Below are positions 45,898 through 54,915 of a DNA stretch of 59,061 nucleotides, piece after piece. The stretch's first letter is position 1. Every line of letters starts with the position of its first letter. The translations under genes were made by a program, and so were the position numbers. Under the pieces are notes generated by a model that was not told the origin of the DNA, did no database searches, and saw nothing but the letters and a program-made list of their open reading frames with translations. Source of the stretch: Steroidobacteraceae bacterium (GTDB lineage: Bacteria > Pseudomonadota > Gammaproteobacteria > Steroidobacterales > Steroidobacteraceae); NCBI GenBank assembly GCA_017853555.1, contig JAFMJH010000013.1, positions 1 to 59,061 of the forward strand, given 5' to 3'.

Positions 45898-45961
45898 CTC
45901 GCGACTAACTTGTGCGCCCGTGATTGACGGGGCTCTGGTCAACCCCGCGAGGAATCCGCCC

Positions 45962-46975
45962 ATGAACGCATCACTGTTCACCAGCCTGATCGATCCTGCA
46001 ATTCTTTTGTTCTTCTTCGGCATCTTGGTCGGCGCGCTCAGATCCAATCTCGAGATTCCGCCTGCGGTGGCGAAATTCTGCTCGCTCTATCTGCTGCTCG
46101 TGGTCGGGTTCAAAGGCGGGACCAGCCTCGCGGCAACCGGTTTCACGGCGGCGATGGGGTGGGCGCTGCTCGCTGCGGCACTCCTCGCGCTGGCGATCCC
46201 GGCCTGGTCGTTCCTCGTGCTGCGGCGGCGATTGAACCCGTTCGATGCCGCGGCGGTCGCTGCAACCTACGGGTCGGTCAGCGCAGTCACGTTCATCACT
46301 GCAGTCAGCTACGCCGAACAGCAAAGCATCGCCACCGGCGGATACATGGCCGTCGCGCTGGTGCTGATGGAATCCCCCGCGATCATCATGGCGGTGTTGC
46401 TCGCAACCTACGTGCGTTCACGCATGATGCCGCAAGGCGTTGCCAATGCGGTGAGCGCGTCACCCTCTGCCGCACCGATGAGTTTGCGCAATGTATTGCA
46501 CGAGGCGTTCACCGACGGTGCGCATCTGCTGCTGCTCGGCGGCGTGCTCATCGGATACCTGACGGCGGATGAAGGCAAACAGGTGATGAAGCCGTTCACC
46601 GACCTTCAAAAAGGCATCCTCGGCTTCTTCCTGCTCGATATGGGCTTGATGGTGGCCAAGCGCATCGCGGACGTACGGCACAATGGCATCCTGCTCGGCG
46701 CGTTCGGCATGCTGATGCCGCTCTTCAATGCGATGGTGGCCGCAGGACTCGCGAAGCTGTTCGGTCTGTCGCTGGGCGACGCGTTTCTGCTCGTCGTCCT
46801 CGCCGCATCGGCGTCCTACATCGTGGTACCCGCCGTCGTGCGCTACGCGATCCCCGAAGCAAACCCCGGTTTGTACTTCACGATGTCTCTGGCGATCACG
46901 TTTCCGTTCAATATCCTGATCGGATTGCCGTTGTATCTCTCGATCCTCGAACGGTGGTGGTCGCAGCCGCCGTGA
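45962..46975 (+). CDS. sbtA: SbtA-type sodium-dependent bicarbonate permease
   Basis: 337 residues from ATG 45962. About ten hydrophobic helices in two inverted halves. DPAILLFFFGILVGALRSNL, SLYLLLVVGFKGGTSLA, ATYGSVSAVTFITAVSY and ALVLMESPAIIMAVLLA match the SbtA (DUF897) family. Expected role: Na+-coupled bicarbonate uptake. The PII-like partner SbtB usually encoded next to cyanobacterial sbtA is absent from the window. Divergent from the LysR gene, which is likely its regulator. Confidence 0.85.
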   Translation: MNASLFTSLIDPAILLFFFGILVGALRSNLEIPPAVAKFCSLYLLLVVGFKGGTSLAATGFTAAMGWALLAAALLALAIPAWSFLVLRRRLNPFDAAAVAATYGSVSAVTFITAVSYAEQQSIATGGYMAVALVLMESPAIIMAVLLATYVRSRMMPQGVANAVSASPSAAPMSLRNVLHEAFTDGAHLLLLGGVLIGYLTADEGKQVMKPFTDLQKGILGFFLLDMGLMVAKRIADVRHNGILLGAFGMLMPLFNAMVAAGLAKLFGLSLGDAFLLVVLAASASYIVVPAVVRYAIPEANPGLYFTMSLAITFPFNILIGLPLYLSILERWWSQPP

Positions 46976-47010
46976 CGGCGCCGACTCAGATCCGCTATCC
47001 TGCGACGTCT

Positions 47011-47565
47011 ATGACATCGATATTCAAGCGTGCCGTGCCGGCCTGGCGCATCGCCCTCTGGAGCGGCGCCGCCGTGGCCCTCCTCGCTCCATGGATGGCG
47101 ATGCGCGTGACGGCAGAGGTCAATTGGACGGCGCTCGACTTCGCCGTGTTCGGGTTGATGCTGAGCGCAGTCTGCGCAGGATTCGAGATCGCAATGCGCG
47201 TTTCAAAACTCTGGAGTTACCGCCTGGCCGCGATTCTGACGGTGGGCGGTTGCTTCCTGATGGTTTGGGCGAATCTGGCCGTTGGAATCATCGGCAACGA
47301 AGAAAACCCGAGAAATTCGATGTTCTATGCGATACCGCTTGTCGCGTTGGCCGGCGCGCTCGTGACGCGACTCGATGCGCAGGGACTGAAATGGACACTG
47401 CGCCTCATGGCCGCTCTGCAACTGCTGATCGCGATCGTCTCTGCCGCTCTCGATTGGGCACTGCTGCCCGTATTCACTGCGTTCTATGTCGCGCTGTGGC
47501 TCAGCGCAGCCGAGCTGTTTGCCCGTACCGCACAAGGCACACCGGACTCACTCGCCATTCGGTGA
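47011..47565 (+). CDS. Hypothetical inner-membrane protein
   Basis: 184 residues from ATG 47011, 35 bp after sbtA. Five hydrophobic segments (starting IALWSGAAVALLAPWMAM) and a single loop with NEENPRNSMF. No signature I recognise. It may be co-transcribed with sbtA but no functional link is evident. It ends 12 bp before the convergent hydrolase gene. Confidence 0.65.
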   Translation: MTSIFKRAVPAWRIALWSGAAVALLAPWMAMRVTAEVNWTALDFAVFGLMLSAVCAGFEIAMRVSKLWSYRLAAILTVGGCFLMVWANLAVGIIGNEENPRNSMFYAIPLVALAGALVTRLDAQGLKWTLRLMAALQLLIAIVSAALDWALLPVFTAFYVALWLSAAELFARTAQGTPDSLAIR

Positions 47566-47577
47566 GTTTTGCCCGGC

Positions 47578-48360
47578 TCAGGCCAGATCGAAAAAATCCT
47601 GCAAGATCGCCGCCATTTTTTGGGGCGCGGCAGCCCAAAGACCATGGCCGTACTCCGGAATGGCAACACGCACCGCATCGGGTCGCAGCGCTTCCGCACG
47701 CGCCGTCGCCTCCCAAAGATCATCGCGCGGCCTTGCGATGAGCAGCGGCTGACGCACCGCGCGCAGTGCGACCCCCATGTCGAAGGATGCGATGGCAGCC
47801 GCACCGACCCGTCGCGCATTCGGACGCATTTTTTCCGCAAAAGATCGCAGCAGATCGTCGATGCTCTGGCCGGGCCCTCGCCACGTCCACGAGCGCTGCC
47901 ACTCGGCACGCGCCCACTCACCTGCTTCATCGAACGGGATAGGCGGCAACGCCGCGAAATGCGCGCGCTCGGCATCGGTCAGAACCGGAACGGCAATCAT
48001 CGCCACGCGTCTCACCGATACGATTCCCGCATTGGCCAGCACTGCGGCTACGGCAGCGCCGGTGTGGTAGCCGACGATGTCGATCTGCTCGCCTGTGCTG
48101 TCTCGCAGCGCCTTGCCGATCACCTCCGCGTAGCGCTCGATGGTTTGCGGGTCCGGCACCGGATCGGACATCCCGAATCCCGGCATGTCGATGGCGATCA
48201 CTCGCCGACGATCGGCCAACAACGGCATCACGGGTGCGAACACCTGTCCGGAGTTCGGCACCTGATGAAGCATGACGAGCGTCGGCAAATCACCTGCCTT
48301 GCCCGCCGTACGCAAGTGCAATTGGCCTTGGTCGGACCGGATGTAGCGGCGCTCTATCAT
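47578..48360 (-). CDS. Alpha/beta-hydrolase-fold protein with His at the nucleophile position
   Basis: 260 residues. LVMLHQVPNSGQVF, AIDMPGFGMSDP and the elbow GYHTG (97-101), where His99 stands at the nucleophile position. The acid (ARPRDDLW) and the final His (EYGHGLWAAAPQ) are present. It shares the HTGA elbow and the HQxP oxyanion-loop pattern with the hydrolase at 23815-24639, so the two belong to one subfamily although they lie far apart. Catalysis through the standard mechanism is doubtful. Confidence 0.82.
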   Translation of the reverse strand: MIERRYIRSDQGQLHLRTAGKAGDLPTLVMLHQVPNSGQVFAPVMPLLADRRRVIAIDMPGFGMSDPVPDPQTIERYAEVIGKALRDSTGEQIDIVGYHTGAAVAAVLANAGIVSVRRVAMIAVPVLTDAERAHFAALPPIPFDEAGEWARAEWQRSWTWRGPGQSIDDLLRSFAEKMRPNARRVGAAAIASFDMGVALRAVRQPLLIARPRDDLWEATARAEALRPDAVRVAIPEYGHGLWAAAPQKMAAILQDFFDLA

Positions 48361-48448
48361 GGGTTTTGTACTTCGTGTCAGTGCACGCCAAGCCTAATGT
48401 ACATCGGTCTGACGATGCGACGTCAAAGACTCGTCTGAGCCGGCTGAC

Positions 48449-50032
48449 TCAAACCAACGACAAAAAGCGCGAAGGGTGTGCGTGCCCGGGATGGTCGACC
48501 CAGCCTTTGACGCGCTTCGCAACCAGACGATTCGTCACGCCCGCCCAGACGGGAATGAGCGGCACGTCGCGCAGCAAAAGTTTTTCGGCCTCGCCATAGC
48601 CGCGATGACGAGCCTCGACGGTACTTTGACGTTCGGCCATGCGGATTCGGTTGTCGTAATCGGCGTTACGGTAACGCGTGACATTTTCGGTCGAATCGGA
48701 GACCAGTCGACCGAGGAAGTTCGAGGCGGACGGAACGACGGCGAAGGACGAGTAGCTGAAGAGATCGTAGTCACCGCGCTGCAGCGCCGCCGAGTAGGCG
48801 CGGCCATCGAGCGGCAAAAGCTCGAGATCGACGCCGATCGGCTTCCACATCGCTGCAACCGCGAGGTAGACCTTGCGTCCGGTTGCACTCGTCGGGAAAC
48901 CGACGCCAAGTTTGATGCGACTTGCGAATCCCGCCTGCGCCATGAGGTTGCGGGCCGCATCGAGTCGTCGTGCCATGGGCCAACCGGCGAACTCTGCCCG
49001 GACTACGGCAGGATATTGCGCAATGCCGGGCGGCAGCACCGCGTCCCACGCTTGTTCGCCGAGTCCGCGCACCTTCCCGGCAAGGATGTCGCGATCGATT
49101 GCCAGCGACAGCGCTTGACGCAACTGCGGTCGGTCAAGGGGCTTGCGCGTCACGTTGATGCCGATCGCACCGAGCGCGCATTCCGGCGAACTGCGCAGCA
49201 CCGAGGCGAGATCGCGTCGCGCGGCCGCGACTGTGCCCATATCTTCGATCGAGGCGACATCCACCTCACCGAGTCGGAACATCCGCAGTCGAGTCGCATC
49301 GTCATACCCGGTCAGCCAGTCGACGCGCTCGACGGCGACGTCCTTCGCAGCAAAGTAGCGCGGATTACGCACGAGCTTCACGTCCTTGGCGCCCGCTGCC
49401 CAGGACTCGACTCTGTACGGACCGTTGGTGACGATGAGGTCGGGCTTCGCCCACTCGCGACCTTGGGCCTTGATGATATGTTCCGGTACGCAATACGCCG
49501 TCACGAGATTGAGCGGCAACTCGACGTCGGGGTTTTCCAAGTTGATGACGAGCGTTCGCGCATCCGGCGCACTGATGCCGAGCGCCGAAGGTGTTTGGCG
49601 ACCGAAGCGGACGTCGCGCGCGCCGACGATCGAATCGAGGCGTGTGGCCTGCGCCGCACCCGTCTCCGGTGCGAGGTAGCGGCGCAGCGTGAACAGAAAA
49701 TCGCGCGAGTCGAGTGCTCGACCATCGGACCACGCGAGCCCCTCACGCAACCGAAAAGTCCACGTCAAGCCATCAACGCTGGTCGTCCAGCTGCTCGCGC
49801 AGCCCGGAACGACACGCCCGGCAGCATCGGTGACGGTCAAGCCGGCAAAGAGCTCCGCGGCGAGTTCGGCCGTGACCTGCCCCGTAGGTCGCTGCGGATC
49901 GAGCGAGGTGATTTCACTGGCGACGATCCGCCGCAACGCGGATTGACCTTGGGCACGCAGCAAGCCTGGCGCGACCAGCGAAGCCATCGCGACGCCGGAG
50001 GCGGTATGGATCAGAAATTTTCGGCGTTTCAT
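48449..50032 (-). CDS. Tat-exported peptide/solute-binding protein (SBP family 5)
   Basis: 527 residues from ATG 50032 (AAGGG about 8 bases upstream). Leader MKRRKFLIHTASGVAMASLV resembles a Tat signal. The mature protein follows the OppA/DppA pattern: EITSLDPQRPTGQVTAELAA, GLTWTFRLREGLAWSDGRAL, GPYRVESWAAGAKDVKLVRN and a NVTRYRNADYDNRIRMAE motif. Expected to bind peptides or related solutes in the periplasm. No permease or ATPase genes are adjacent, so it is orphan here. Confidence 0.87.
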   Translation of the reverse strand: MKRRKFLIHTASGVAMASLVAPGLLRAQGQSALRRIVASEITSLDPQRPTGQVTAELAAELFAGLTVTDAAGRVVPGCASSWTTSVDGLTWTFRLREGLAWSDGRALDSRDFLFTLRRYLAPETGAAQATRLDSIVGARDVRFGRQTPSALGISAPDARTLVINLENPDVELPLNLVTAYCVPEHIIKAQGREWAKPDLIVTNGPYRVESWAAGAKDVKLVRNPRYFAAKDVAVERVDWLTGYDDATRLRMFRLGEVDVASIEDMGTVAAARRDLASVLRSSPECALGAIGINVTRKPLDRPQLRQALSLAIDRDILAGKVRGLGEQAWDAVLPPGIAQYPAVVRAEFAGWPMARRLDAARNLMAQAGFASRIKLGVGFPTSATGRKVYLAVAAMWKPIGVDLELLPLDGRAYSAALQRGDYDLFSYSSFAVVPSASNFLGRLVSDSTENVTRYRNADYDNRIRMAERQSTVEARHRGYGEAEKLLLRDVPLIPVWAGVTNRLVAKRVKGWVDHPGHAHPSRFLSLV

Positions 50033-50190
50033 GCGGATACCCTTGCGTCGGAACAAGAGTATCGACGATGGCCGGCGAAAAAGCCTGAACTCCGCCTGTG
50101 ACTCGCCTTCACGATCGCCTCGCTGCAATGCCAGATCGACATTGAGATATCCAGGGTCGGGAATAGTTCCCGGGGACGGCGCGGCAAACC

Positions 50191-51066
50191 TTATAACCCG
50201 TTGATCGGTACCTTGAAATACGAAACGCCGTTTGCTTCGACAGGCGGCATTTCACCTGCGCGGATGTTGAACTGCACCGCGGGGAGAAGCAGTACGGGCA
50301 TATCGAGCGTCGAGTCCCGTTTCGTGCGCAGTTCGACGAACTGTGCCGAGGTCGTGCCGTCGTGAACGTGAATGTTGCGCGCGCGCTGCTCGGCGACGGT
50401 GGTTTCGAAGTTGACCGCGCGCGTGTTCGGCGGGTAATCGTGGCACATGTATAGACGCGTCGCGGGCGGCAGCCGAAGCAATTTTTGAACCGATGCGTAG
50501 AGCGTCTCGGCATCGCCACCCGGAAAGTCGCAGCGCGCGGTACCAACATCGGGCATGAAGATCGTATCGCCGACGAACACGGCATCCTCGACCTGATAGG
50601 CGACGCATGCCGGCGTATGACCGGGTACGGCGATCACTTTGGCCTTCAGATCGCCGAACTCGATCACCTCGTCGTCTCCGAGCAAGACATCGAACTGTGC
50701 CCCGTCGTCGCGAAATTCGCGTTCAAAGTGGAAGACTTCTTTGAAGACGCGTTGCACCGCCGTGATTTGCCGACCAATGCCGATTTTCCCGCCGAGTTTC
50801 TTCCGCAGGTATTGAGCGGCAGTCAGATGATCGGCGTGCGCATGGGTCTCGAGAATCCACTGCACTTGCAGACGATGTTCGACGACGTAGCCGATCACTT
50901 TGTCGGCCGAGACGGTTCGCGTGCGGCCAGACTTCGGGTCGTAGTCGAGCACCGAATCGATGATGGCGCATGCCGTTCCCGGCCCTGCATGCACGACGTA
51001 GGTGACCGTCGCAGTCGACGGATCGAAAAATCCCTGAACTTCGGGCCGCGAAGATGGATGACTCAT
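50191..51066 (-). CDS. blh: Blh-type MBL-fold sulfur dioxygenase
   Basis: 291 residues. Metal motif HAHADH in ILETHAHADHLTAAQYL, then VPGHTPACVAY, FVGDTIFMPDVGTARCDFPG and HDYPPNTR. This matches the MBL domain of the BigR-regulated Blh persulfide dioxygenase. The extra N-terminal phosphatase/rhodanese-like domain found in some Blh proteins is absent, so this is a minimal version. Divergent from bigR over a 91-bp AT-rich region. Confidence 0.87.
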   Translation of the reverse strand: MSHPSSRPEVQGFFDPSTATVTYVVHAGPGTACAIIDSVLDYDPKSGRTRTVSADKVIGYVVEHRLQVQWILETHAHADHLTAAQYLRKKLGGKIGIGRQITAVQRVFKEVFHFEREFRDDGAQFDVLLGDDEVIEFGDLKAKVIAVPGHTPACVAYQVEDAVFVGDTIFMPDVGTARCDFPGGDAETLYASVQKLLRLPPATRLYMCHDYPPNTRAVNFETTVAEQRARNIHVHDGTTSAQFVELRTKRDSTLDMPVLLLPAVQFNIRAGEMPPVEANGVSYFKVPINGL

Positions 51067-51095
51067 GGCGTGCCTTCCGTATTCATGTAAACAAG

Positions 51096-51140
51096 CATTG
51101 CATTATTATATAATTTAATATAATATAATTCAATATACTG
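51096..51140. promoter_or_regulatory. AT-rich BigR operator region
   Basis: The blh-bigR gap contains an almost pure A/T stretch with overlapping palindromes, including ATTATATAAT at 51105-51114 and repeated TAATATAAT. BigR-type regulators bind AT-rich palindromes in exactly this position. Confidence 0.6.
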
Positions 51141-51157
51141 AAAGATCGGACGTCGCC

Positions 51158-51490
51158 ATGCCTAAAACCGCGCTCGACATCGACGAAATGCAAGCATCTG
51201 CCGGGCGCGCCTGCGACCTGATGAAAGTTCTCGCCAATCCCGATCGCCTGCTCATTCTCTGCCAGCTCTCGCAGCGGGAGATGTGCGTCACCGAACTCGA
51301 ACAGGATCTCGGCATCGTCCAGCCCACCCTGTCGCAACAGCTCTCCGTGCTGCGCAAAGCCGCCCTCGTCGCCACCCGTCGCGACGGCAAGAACATCTTT
51401 TATGAACTGCAGAGCGGGCCCGCGCTCGCCGTGATCAAAACGCTGTACGAACACTTCTGCAAAGACTCTCCCAGGGTAAAAAAGCGATGA
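51158..51490 (+). CDS. bigR: BigR-type ArsR-family persulfide-responsive repressor
   Basis: 110 residues. ArsR winged helix: LMKVLANPDRLLILCQLSQR, then VQPTLSQQLSVLRKAALVA and the wing TRRDGKNIFYEL. Cys43 in EMCVTELE and Cys101 in EHFCKD are placed like the redox pair of BigR/SqrR (Cys19 and Cys35 are extra). It should repress blh and the yeeE pair until reactive sulfur oxidises the Cys pair. The stop overlaps the next ATG by 4 bp. Confidence 0.87.
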   Translation: MPKTALDIDEMQASAGRACDLMKVLANPDRLLILCQLSQREMCVTELEQDLGIVQPTLSQQLSVLRKAALVATRRDGKNIFYELQSGPALAVIKTLYEHFCKDSPRVKKR

Positions 51491-51921
51491 CCATCGACTG
51501 GATTCACTTCACGCCCCTCGCGTCGTTGCTCGGCGGAATCATGCTCGGCGTCGCCGCAGTCGGTTTCATCCTGCTGAACGGACGCATACTAGGAATCAGC
51601 GGGATTCTCGGCGGACTGCTGGTTCCCCGCAGCGGTGACACCAGTTGGCGCCTCTCGTTTCTGATCGGCTTGTTGCTCGCGCCGATCACGATGTCGTTGC
51701 TCGCGCCCGAACTCGTCCGAGCCCCGCGCATCGACTCCGACAATGCGACGGTGGTGCTCGCCGGACTTTTGGTCGGGCTAGGCACGCTCTACGGATCAGG
51801 ATGCACGAGTGGTCACGGAGTCTGCGGCCTGTCGCGGCTGTCGCCCCGCTCGCTGGTCGCTACGGTCGCGTTCATGGCATCGGGTTTCGCCATCGTCTAC
51901 GTCGTTCGTCACATTTTTTGA
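51487..51921 (+). CDS. pmpA: YeeE/YedE-family sulfur transporter subunit (PmpA-like)
   Basis: 144 residues with four hydrophobic helices. The YeeE signature GSGCTSGHGVCGLSRLS carries the conserved Cys pair used for thiosulfate or sulfane-sulfur passage. Coupled to bigR by ATGA. Together with the next gene it forms the split transporter often found in BigR operons. Confidence 0.87.
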   Translation: MTIDWIHFTPLASLLGGIMLGVAAVGFILLNGRILGISGILGGLLVPRSGDTSWRLSFLIGLLLAPITMSLLAPELVRAPRIDSDNATVVLAGLLVGLGTLYGSGCTSGHGVCGLSRLSPRSLVATVAFMASGFAIVYVVRHIF

Positions 51922-51933
51922 GCCGAGGCCACC

Positions 51934-52377
51934 ATGCATCGCTTTTCCGAAATCATGATCGGGCTGCTCTTCGGCTGGGGTTTGCTGATTTCCGGCATGA
52001 CCGATCCCGGCAAAGTTCTCGGCTTTCTGGATCTCGCTGGGAACTGGGATCCCTCGTTGGCATTCGTGATGGGTGGTGCCGTACTCGTCGGCGTCATGGG
52101 ATTCGCAGTGGCCAGAAAGCGCACCACGAGTTTTCTGGGCGCAGCCATGCATCTGCCGACAGCACGCGACATTGATCGACGGTTGATCATCGGTGCACTG
52201 ACGTTCGGTGCAGGCTGGGGTCTTGCCGGCTTTTGCCCCGGCCCGGCGTTGGTGACGATGGGCGCCGGCGAACCGAAAGCGTTGCTGTTCGTCGCATCGA
52301 TGATCGCCGGGATGCTGCTTTTCAAATTTTTGGATCGCCGCCGCAAGACCCAGGCGACGGACGGGTCAATCATCTGA
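51934..52377 (+). CDS. pmpB: YeeE/YedE-family sulfur transporter subunit (PmpB-like)
   Basis: 147 residues, four hydrophobic helices. GWGLLISGMTDPGKVLGFLD and GAGWGLAGFCPGPALVTMG are the paired half-sites of the second half of the YeeE fold. It follows its partner by 12 bp and overlaps a small convergent frame by 12 bp at the 3' end. Expected role: membrane transport of sulfur compounds in sulfide/persulfide detoxification. Confidence 0.87.
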   Translation: MHRFSEIMIGLLFGWGLLISGMTDPGKVLGFLDLAGNWDPSLAFVMGGAVLVGVMGFAVARKRTTSFLGAAMHLPTARDIDRRLIIGALTFGAGWGLAGFCPGPALVTMGAGEPKALLFVASMIAGMLLFKFLDRRRKTQATDGSII

Positions 52378-52686
52378 ATCGATCGGGTCAGCGCCGGCAC
52401 TCTCTCCGAACCGGCGGCGCGTCGCGCAATGCAAACAGGCCGCATGCTCCTGCGAGTCTTTGCCGCCTTTGAGCGGCGCTCGCGCCGTGCCCGTCGCGCC
52501 GCAGTAACTGCTCGAGATCAGCGCATCGATGCTCGAAGCGGACGACATGATCGAGGGATGGAGCATCGGACTCGAGCGCATCACCATGGCGAGCATGATG
52601 GCGAGCGCTACCGAGGCCCGACGTCGCTCATCGACACCGCCAGCTCCGCAGCACGACAGGGTCACATGAAGGGTCGCGCAAGACAT
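52366..52686 (-). CDS. Small Cys-rich membrane-anchored protein (DUF2946-like)
   Basis: 106 residues. ASVALAIMLAMVMRSSPML is a hydrophobic segment, followed by SSYCGATGTARAP and EHAACLHCATRR. The spacing of a Cys before Gly/Ala and a HAxCxxC motif resembles DUF2946 proteins. ATG at 52686 lacks a clear ribosome-binding site, and a TTG further upstream is possible. It may be a real gene or a chance frame; placement beside a sulfur operon is noted without a functional claim. Confidence 0.42.
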   Translation of the reverse strand: MSCATLHVTLSCCGAGGVDERRRASVALAIMLAMVMRSSPMLHPSIMSSASSIDALISSSYCGATGTARAPLKGGKDSQEHAACLHCATRRRFGESAGADPIDSDD

Positions 52687-52847
52687 GCAGGCACAAATGA
52701 TAGGAAAGACACGCAACTTGCGCGCTTGCGGAAAACCGAGGGGTCCGGTCGCAGCCGGCCTGCTGGGCGCGCGACGGCCCCGCCTGCGCTGTCGCAGGAT
52801 TTGTAAAGCGCCGGCCGACCCCCTACCATCGCTCGAAAGGGGGGCGA

Positions 52848-54173
52848 ATGATCGGCACGATAGGATTTGGTTTCTTCGGACTCGCGGTACTGCTCGGCAT
52901 CGCCTGGCTCTTTTCCACGAATCGACAAGCCGTCGACTGGCGCCTGGTGCTCACCGGGGTGGCATTGCAAATCCTGTTTGCGATGTTCGTGCTGCTCGTG
53001 CCGGGTGGTCGAGACGTGTTCGATGTGCTCGGTGGCGTGTTCGTCCGCCTGCTCGACTTCACCCGCGAAGGCTCATCGTTCATCTTCGGCGACCTCGCAC
53101 GCTCGGACAAGTTCGGCGTCATCTTCGCCGTCCAGGTCTTGCCGACGATCATTTTCTTTGCTGCGCTGATGGGCGTGCTGTATCACCTCGGGGTGATGCA
53201 AGCGATCGTCAAAGGCCTCGCCTGGGTCATCACGCGCGTCATGCGCGTCTCCGGCGCCGAGACGACCTGCGTGTGCGCATCGATCTTCATCGGTCAAACC
53301 GAAGCGCCGTTGACGGTGCGGCCGTACATCGCTCGCATGACGCAATCGGAGTTGCTGACGATCATGGTCGGCGGCATGGCGCACATCGCGGGCGGAGTGC
53401 TCGCGGCCTACGTCGCGATGCTCGGCGGCAACGACCCGGTGGAACAAGCCTTCTACGCCAAGCATTTGTTGACGGCGAGCGTGATGGCGGCACCGGCAAC
53501 CATCGTAATCGCGAAACTGCTCGTCCCCGAAACGGGTGACCCGCTCACGCGCGGACAAGTGCGCATGGAAGTCGAGCGCTCGACCACGGGCGTGATCGAC
53601 GCAGCCGCCTCCGGTGCGGGCGACGGTTTGAAACTCGCGCTCAACGTCGGCGCGATGCTGCTCGCGTTCGTCGCGTTGATCGCACTCATCAATTCGCCCT
53701 TGCAGTGGCTCGGCAGCGCGTCCTGGGGAGATTCCGGATTCACGATCGACGGCTGGCTCAGTGCGATGTCGGGCCGTCCCGTCACCTTGTCGCTGCAGGC
53801 GATGTTCGGCTACCTGCTCTCGCCGATCGCGTGGATCATCGGCGTACCTTGGCAGGATGCGACGATCGTCGGTTCGTTGATCGGTCAAAAAGTCGTGCTC
53901 AACGAATTCGTGGCCTACATCGGACTGGCCGACATCATCAACGGTCGCGTCGCCGGCGTGGCGCTGTCGGCGCAGGGCACGCTGATCGCCACCTACGCTT
54001 TATGCGGCTTCGCGAATTTCGCTTCCATCGCCATTCAGATCGGCGGCATCGGCGGACTCGCGCCGGAGCGTCGCGGCGACATCGCACGCTTCGGCATGCG
54101 TGCGGTCCTCGGCGGTTCGATCGCGACGTTCATGACCGCGACGATTGCCGGCGTGTTGAGCCAGTTCAGCTGA
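52848..54173 (+). CDS. nupC: Concentrative nucleoside transporter (NupC/CNT family)
   Basis: 441 residues, about ten hydrophobic helices; GGGGGG precedes the ATG. CNT signatures: SIFIGQTEAPLTVRPYIARM, MAHIAGGVLAAYVAMLGG, GLKLALNVGAMLLAFVAL and NEFVAYIGLADII, with GFANFASIAIQIGGIGGLAP near the end. Expected to import nucleosides with Na+ or H+. Together with adenine deaminase it suggests nucleoside salvage, though the two are 16 kb apart. Confidence 0.92.
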   Translation: MIGTIGFGFFGLAVLLGIAWLFSTNRQAVDWRLVLTGVALQILFAMFVLLVPGGRDVFDVLGGVFVRLLDFTREGSSFIFGDLARSDKFGVIFAVQVLPTIIFFAALMGVLYHLGVMQAIVKGLAWVITRVMRVSGAETTCVCASIFIGQTEAPLTVRPYIARMTQSELLTIMVGGMAHIAGGVLAAYVAMLGGNDPVEQAFYAKHLLTASVMAAPATIVIAKLLVPETGDPLTRGQVRMEVERSTTGVIDAAASGAGDGLKLALNVGAMLLAFVALIALINSPLQWLGSASWGDSGFTIDGWLSAMSGRPVTLSLQAMFGYLLSPIAWIIGVPWQDATIVGSLIGQKVVLNEFVAYIGLADIINGRVAGVALSAQGTLIATYALCGFANFASIAIQIGGIGGLAPERRGDIARFGMRAVLGGSIATFMTATIAGVLSQFS

Positions 54174-54231
54174 TTCGTACGCCGCAATCGCCGTCTCGAT
54201 AAACGAGCACTCGGCGATCACCGATTCAGGC

Positions 54232-54714
54232 TTACTCGTCCGCTTGCAGATGGGCTTCGACAAACCAGAGATCTTTGTCGGTCGACGCGGTGATCTCATT
54301 GAATAGATCGGCGGTGACTTCGTCGTCGAGATCATCGGCGATCTCGATGGCCGCACGCGCCGCTTTGCCGAATTGCGCGAGTCCCACGGCCATCGCATCG
54401 ACATGCTGGCGTCCGGAGACGATTTTTTCAGGCCAGGCCCTCAACGTCGTGCCCGCTGACACCGCACGCAGCGTACCGTAGGCCGTACCGCCAAGTGCCG
54501 TGATGCGCTCGGCGATCGCGTCGACGTGCTCCTCCGCATGCTCGGCGACTTTGTCGAACAATTCGTGCAATGCAATGAAATGCGGGCCTTTGACGTTCCA
54601 GTGCGCCTGCTTGGCCTGCAACGACAAGTCGATGGCGTCGGCCAGACGTGCATTCAGCAATTTGACGACCTGCTGCCGGGTCTTGGTCGGAATGTCGATT
54701 CGAGATGGATGCAT
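54232..54714 (-). CDS. dps: Dps-family DNA-protection ferritin
   Basis: 160 residues from ATG 54714 (GAGGA upstream). The ferroxidase site between subunits is visible: LQAKQAHWNVKGPHFIALHE (His and Asp region) and ELFDKVAEHAEEHVDAIAER. VEAHLQADE is the usual C terminus. Role: iron oxidation and DNA protection under stress. It is the last chromosomal-type gene before the tRNA-fragment array, which starts 200 bp upstream of its ATG. Confidence 0.93.
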   Translation of the reverse strand: MHPSRIDIPTKTRQQVVKLLNARLADAIDLSLQAKQAHWNVKGPHFIALHELFDKVAEHAEEHVDAIAERITALGGTAYGTLRAVSAGTTLRAWPEKIVSGRQHVDAMAVGLAQFGKAARAAIEIADDLDDEVTADLFNEITASTDKDLWFVEAHLQADE

Positions 54715-54915
54715 GACTTCGTCCTCGTGATTCGTCGGGTGGACGACCAGAATGCTAGTACTCCGGACAGCGCGCGGGAAATCGATTGAAATCATCGAGT
54801 CGATAGCCCGCGTCTATTGGAATGGCAGGAGACATCCGCCGGTCAAACGCCGGGCGTGACCCGATTTGCAATGATCTGAAAGAACGCGGCAGCAGCGAGT
54901 TGCTTCGCAAGACTG
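54715..54915. other. Non-coding interval between dps and the tRNA-fragment array
   Basis: About 200 bp with the dps upstream region and no repeat, reading frame or RNA that I can recognise. Confidence 0.5.
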
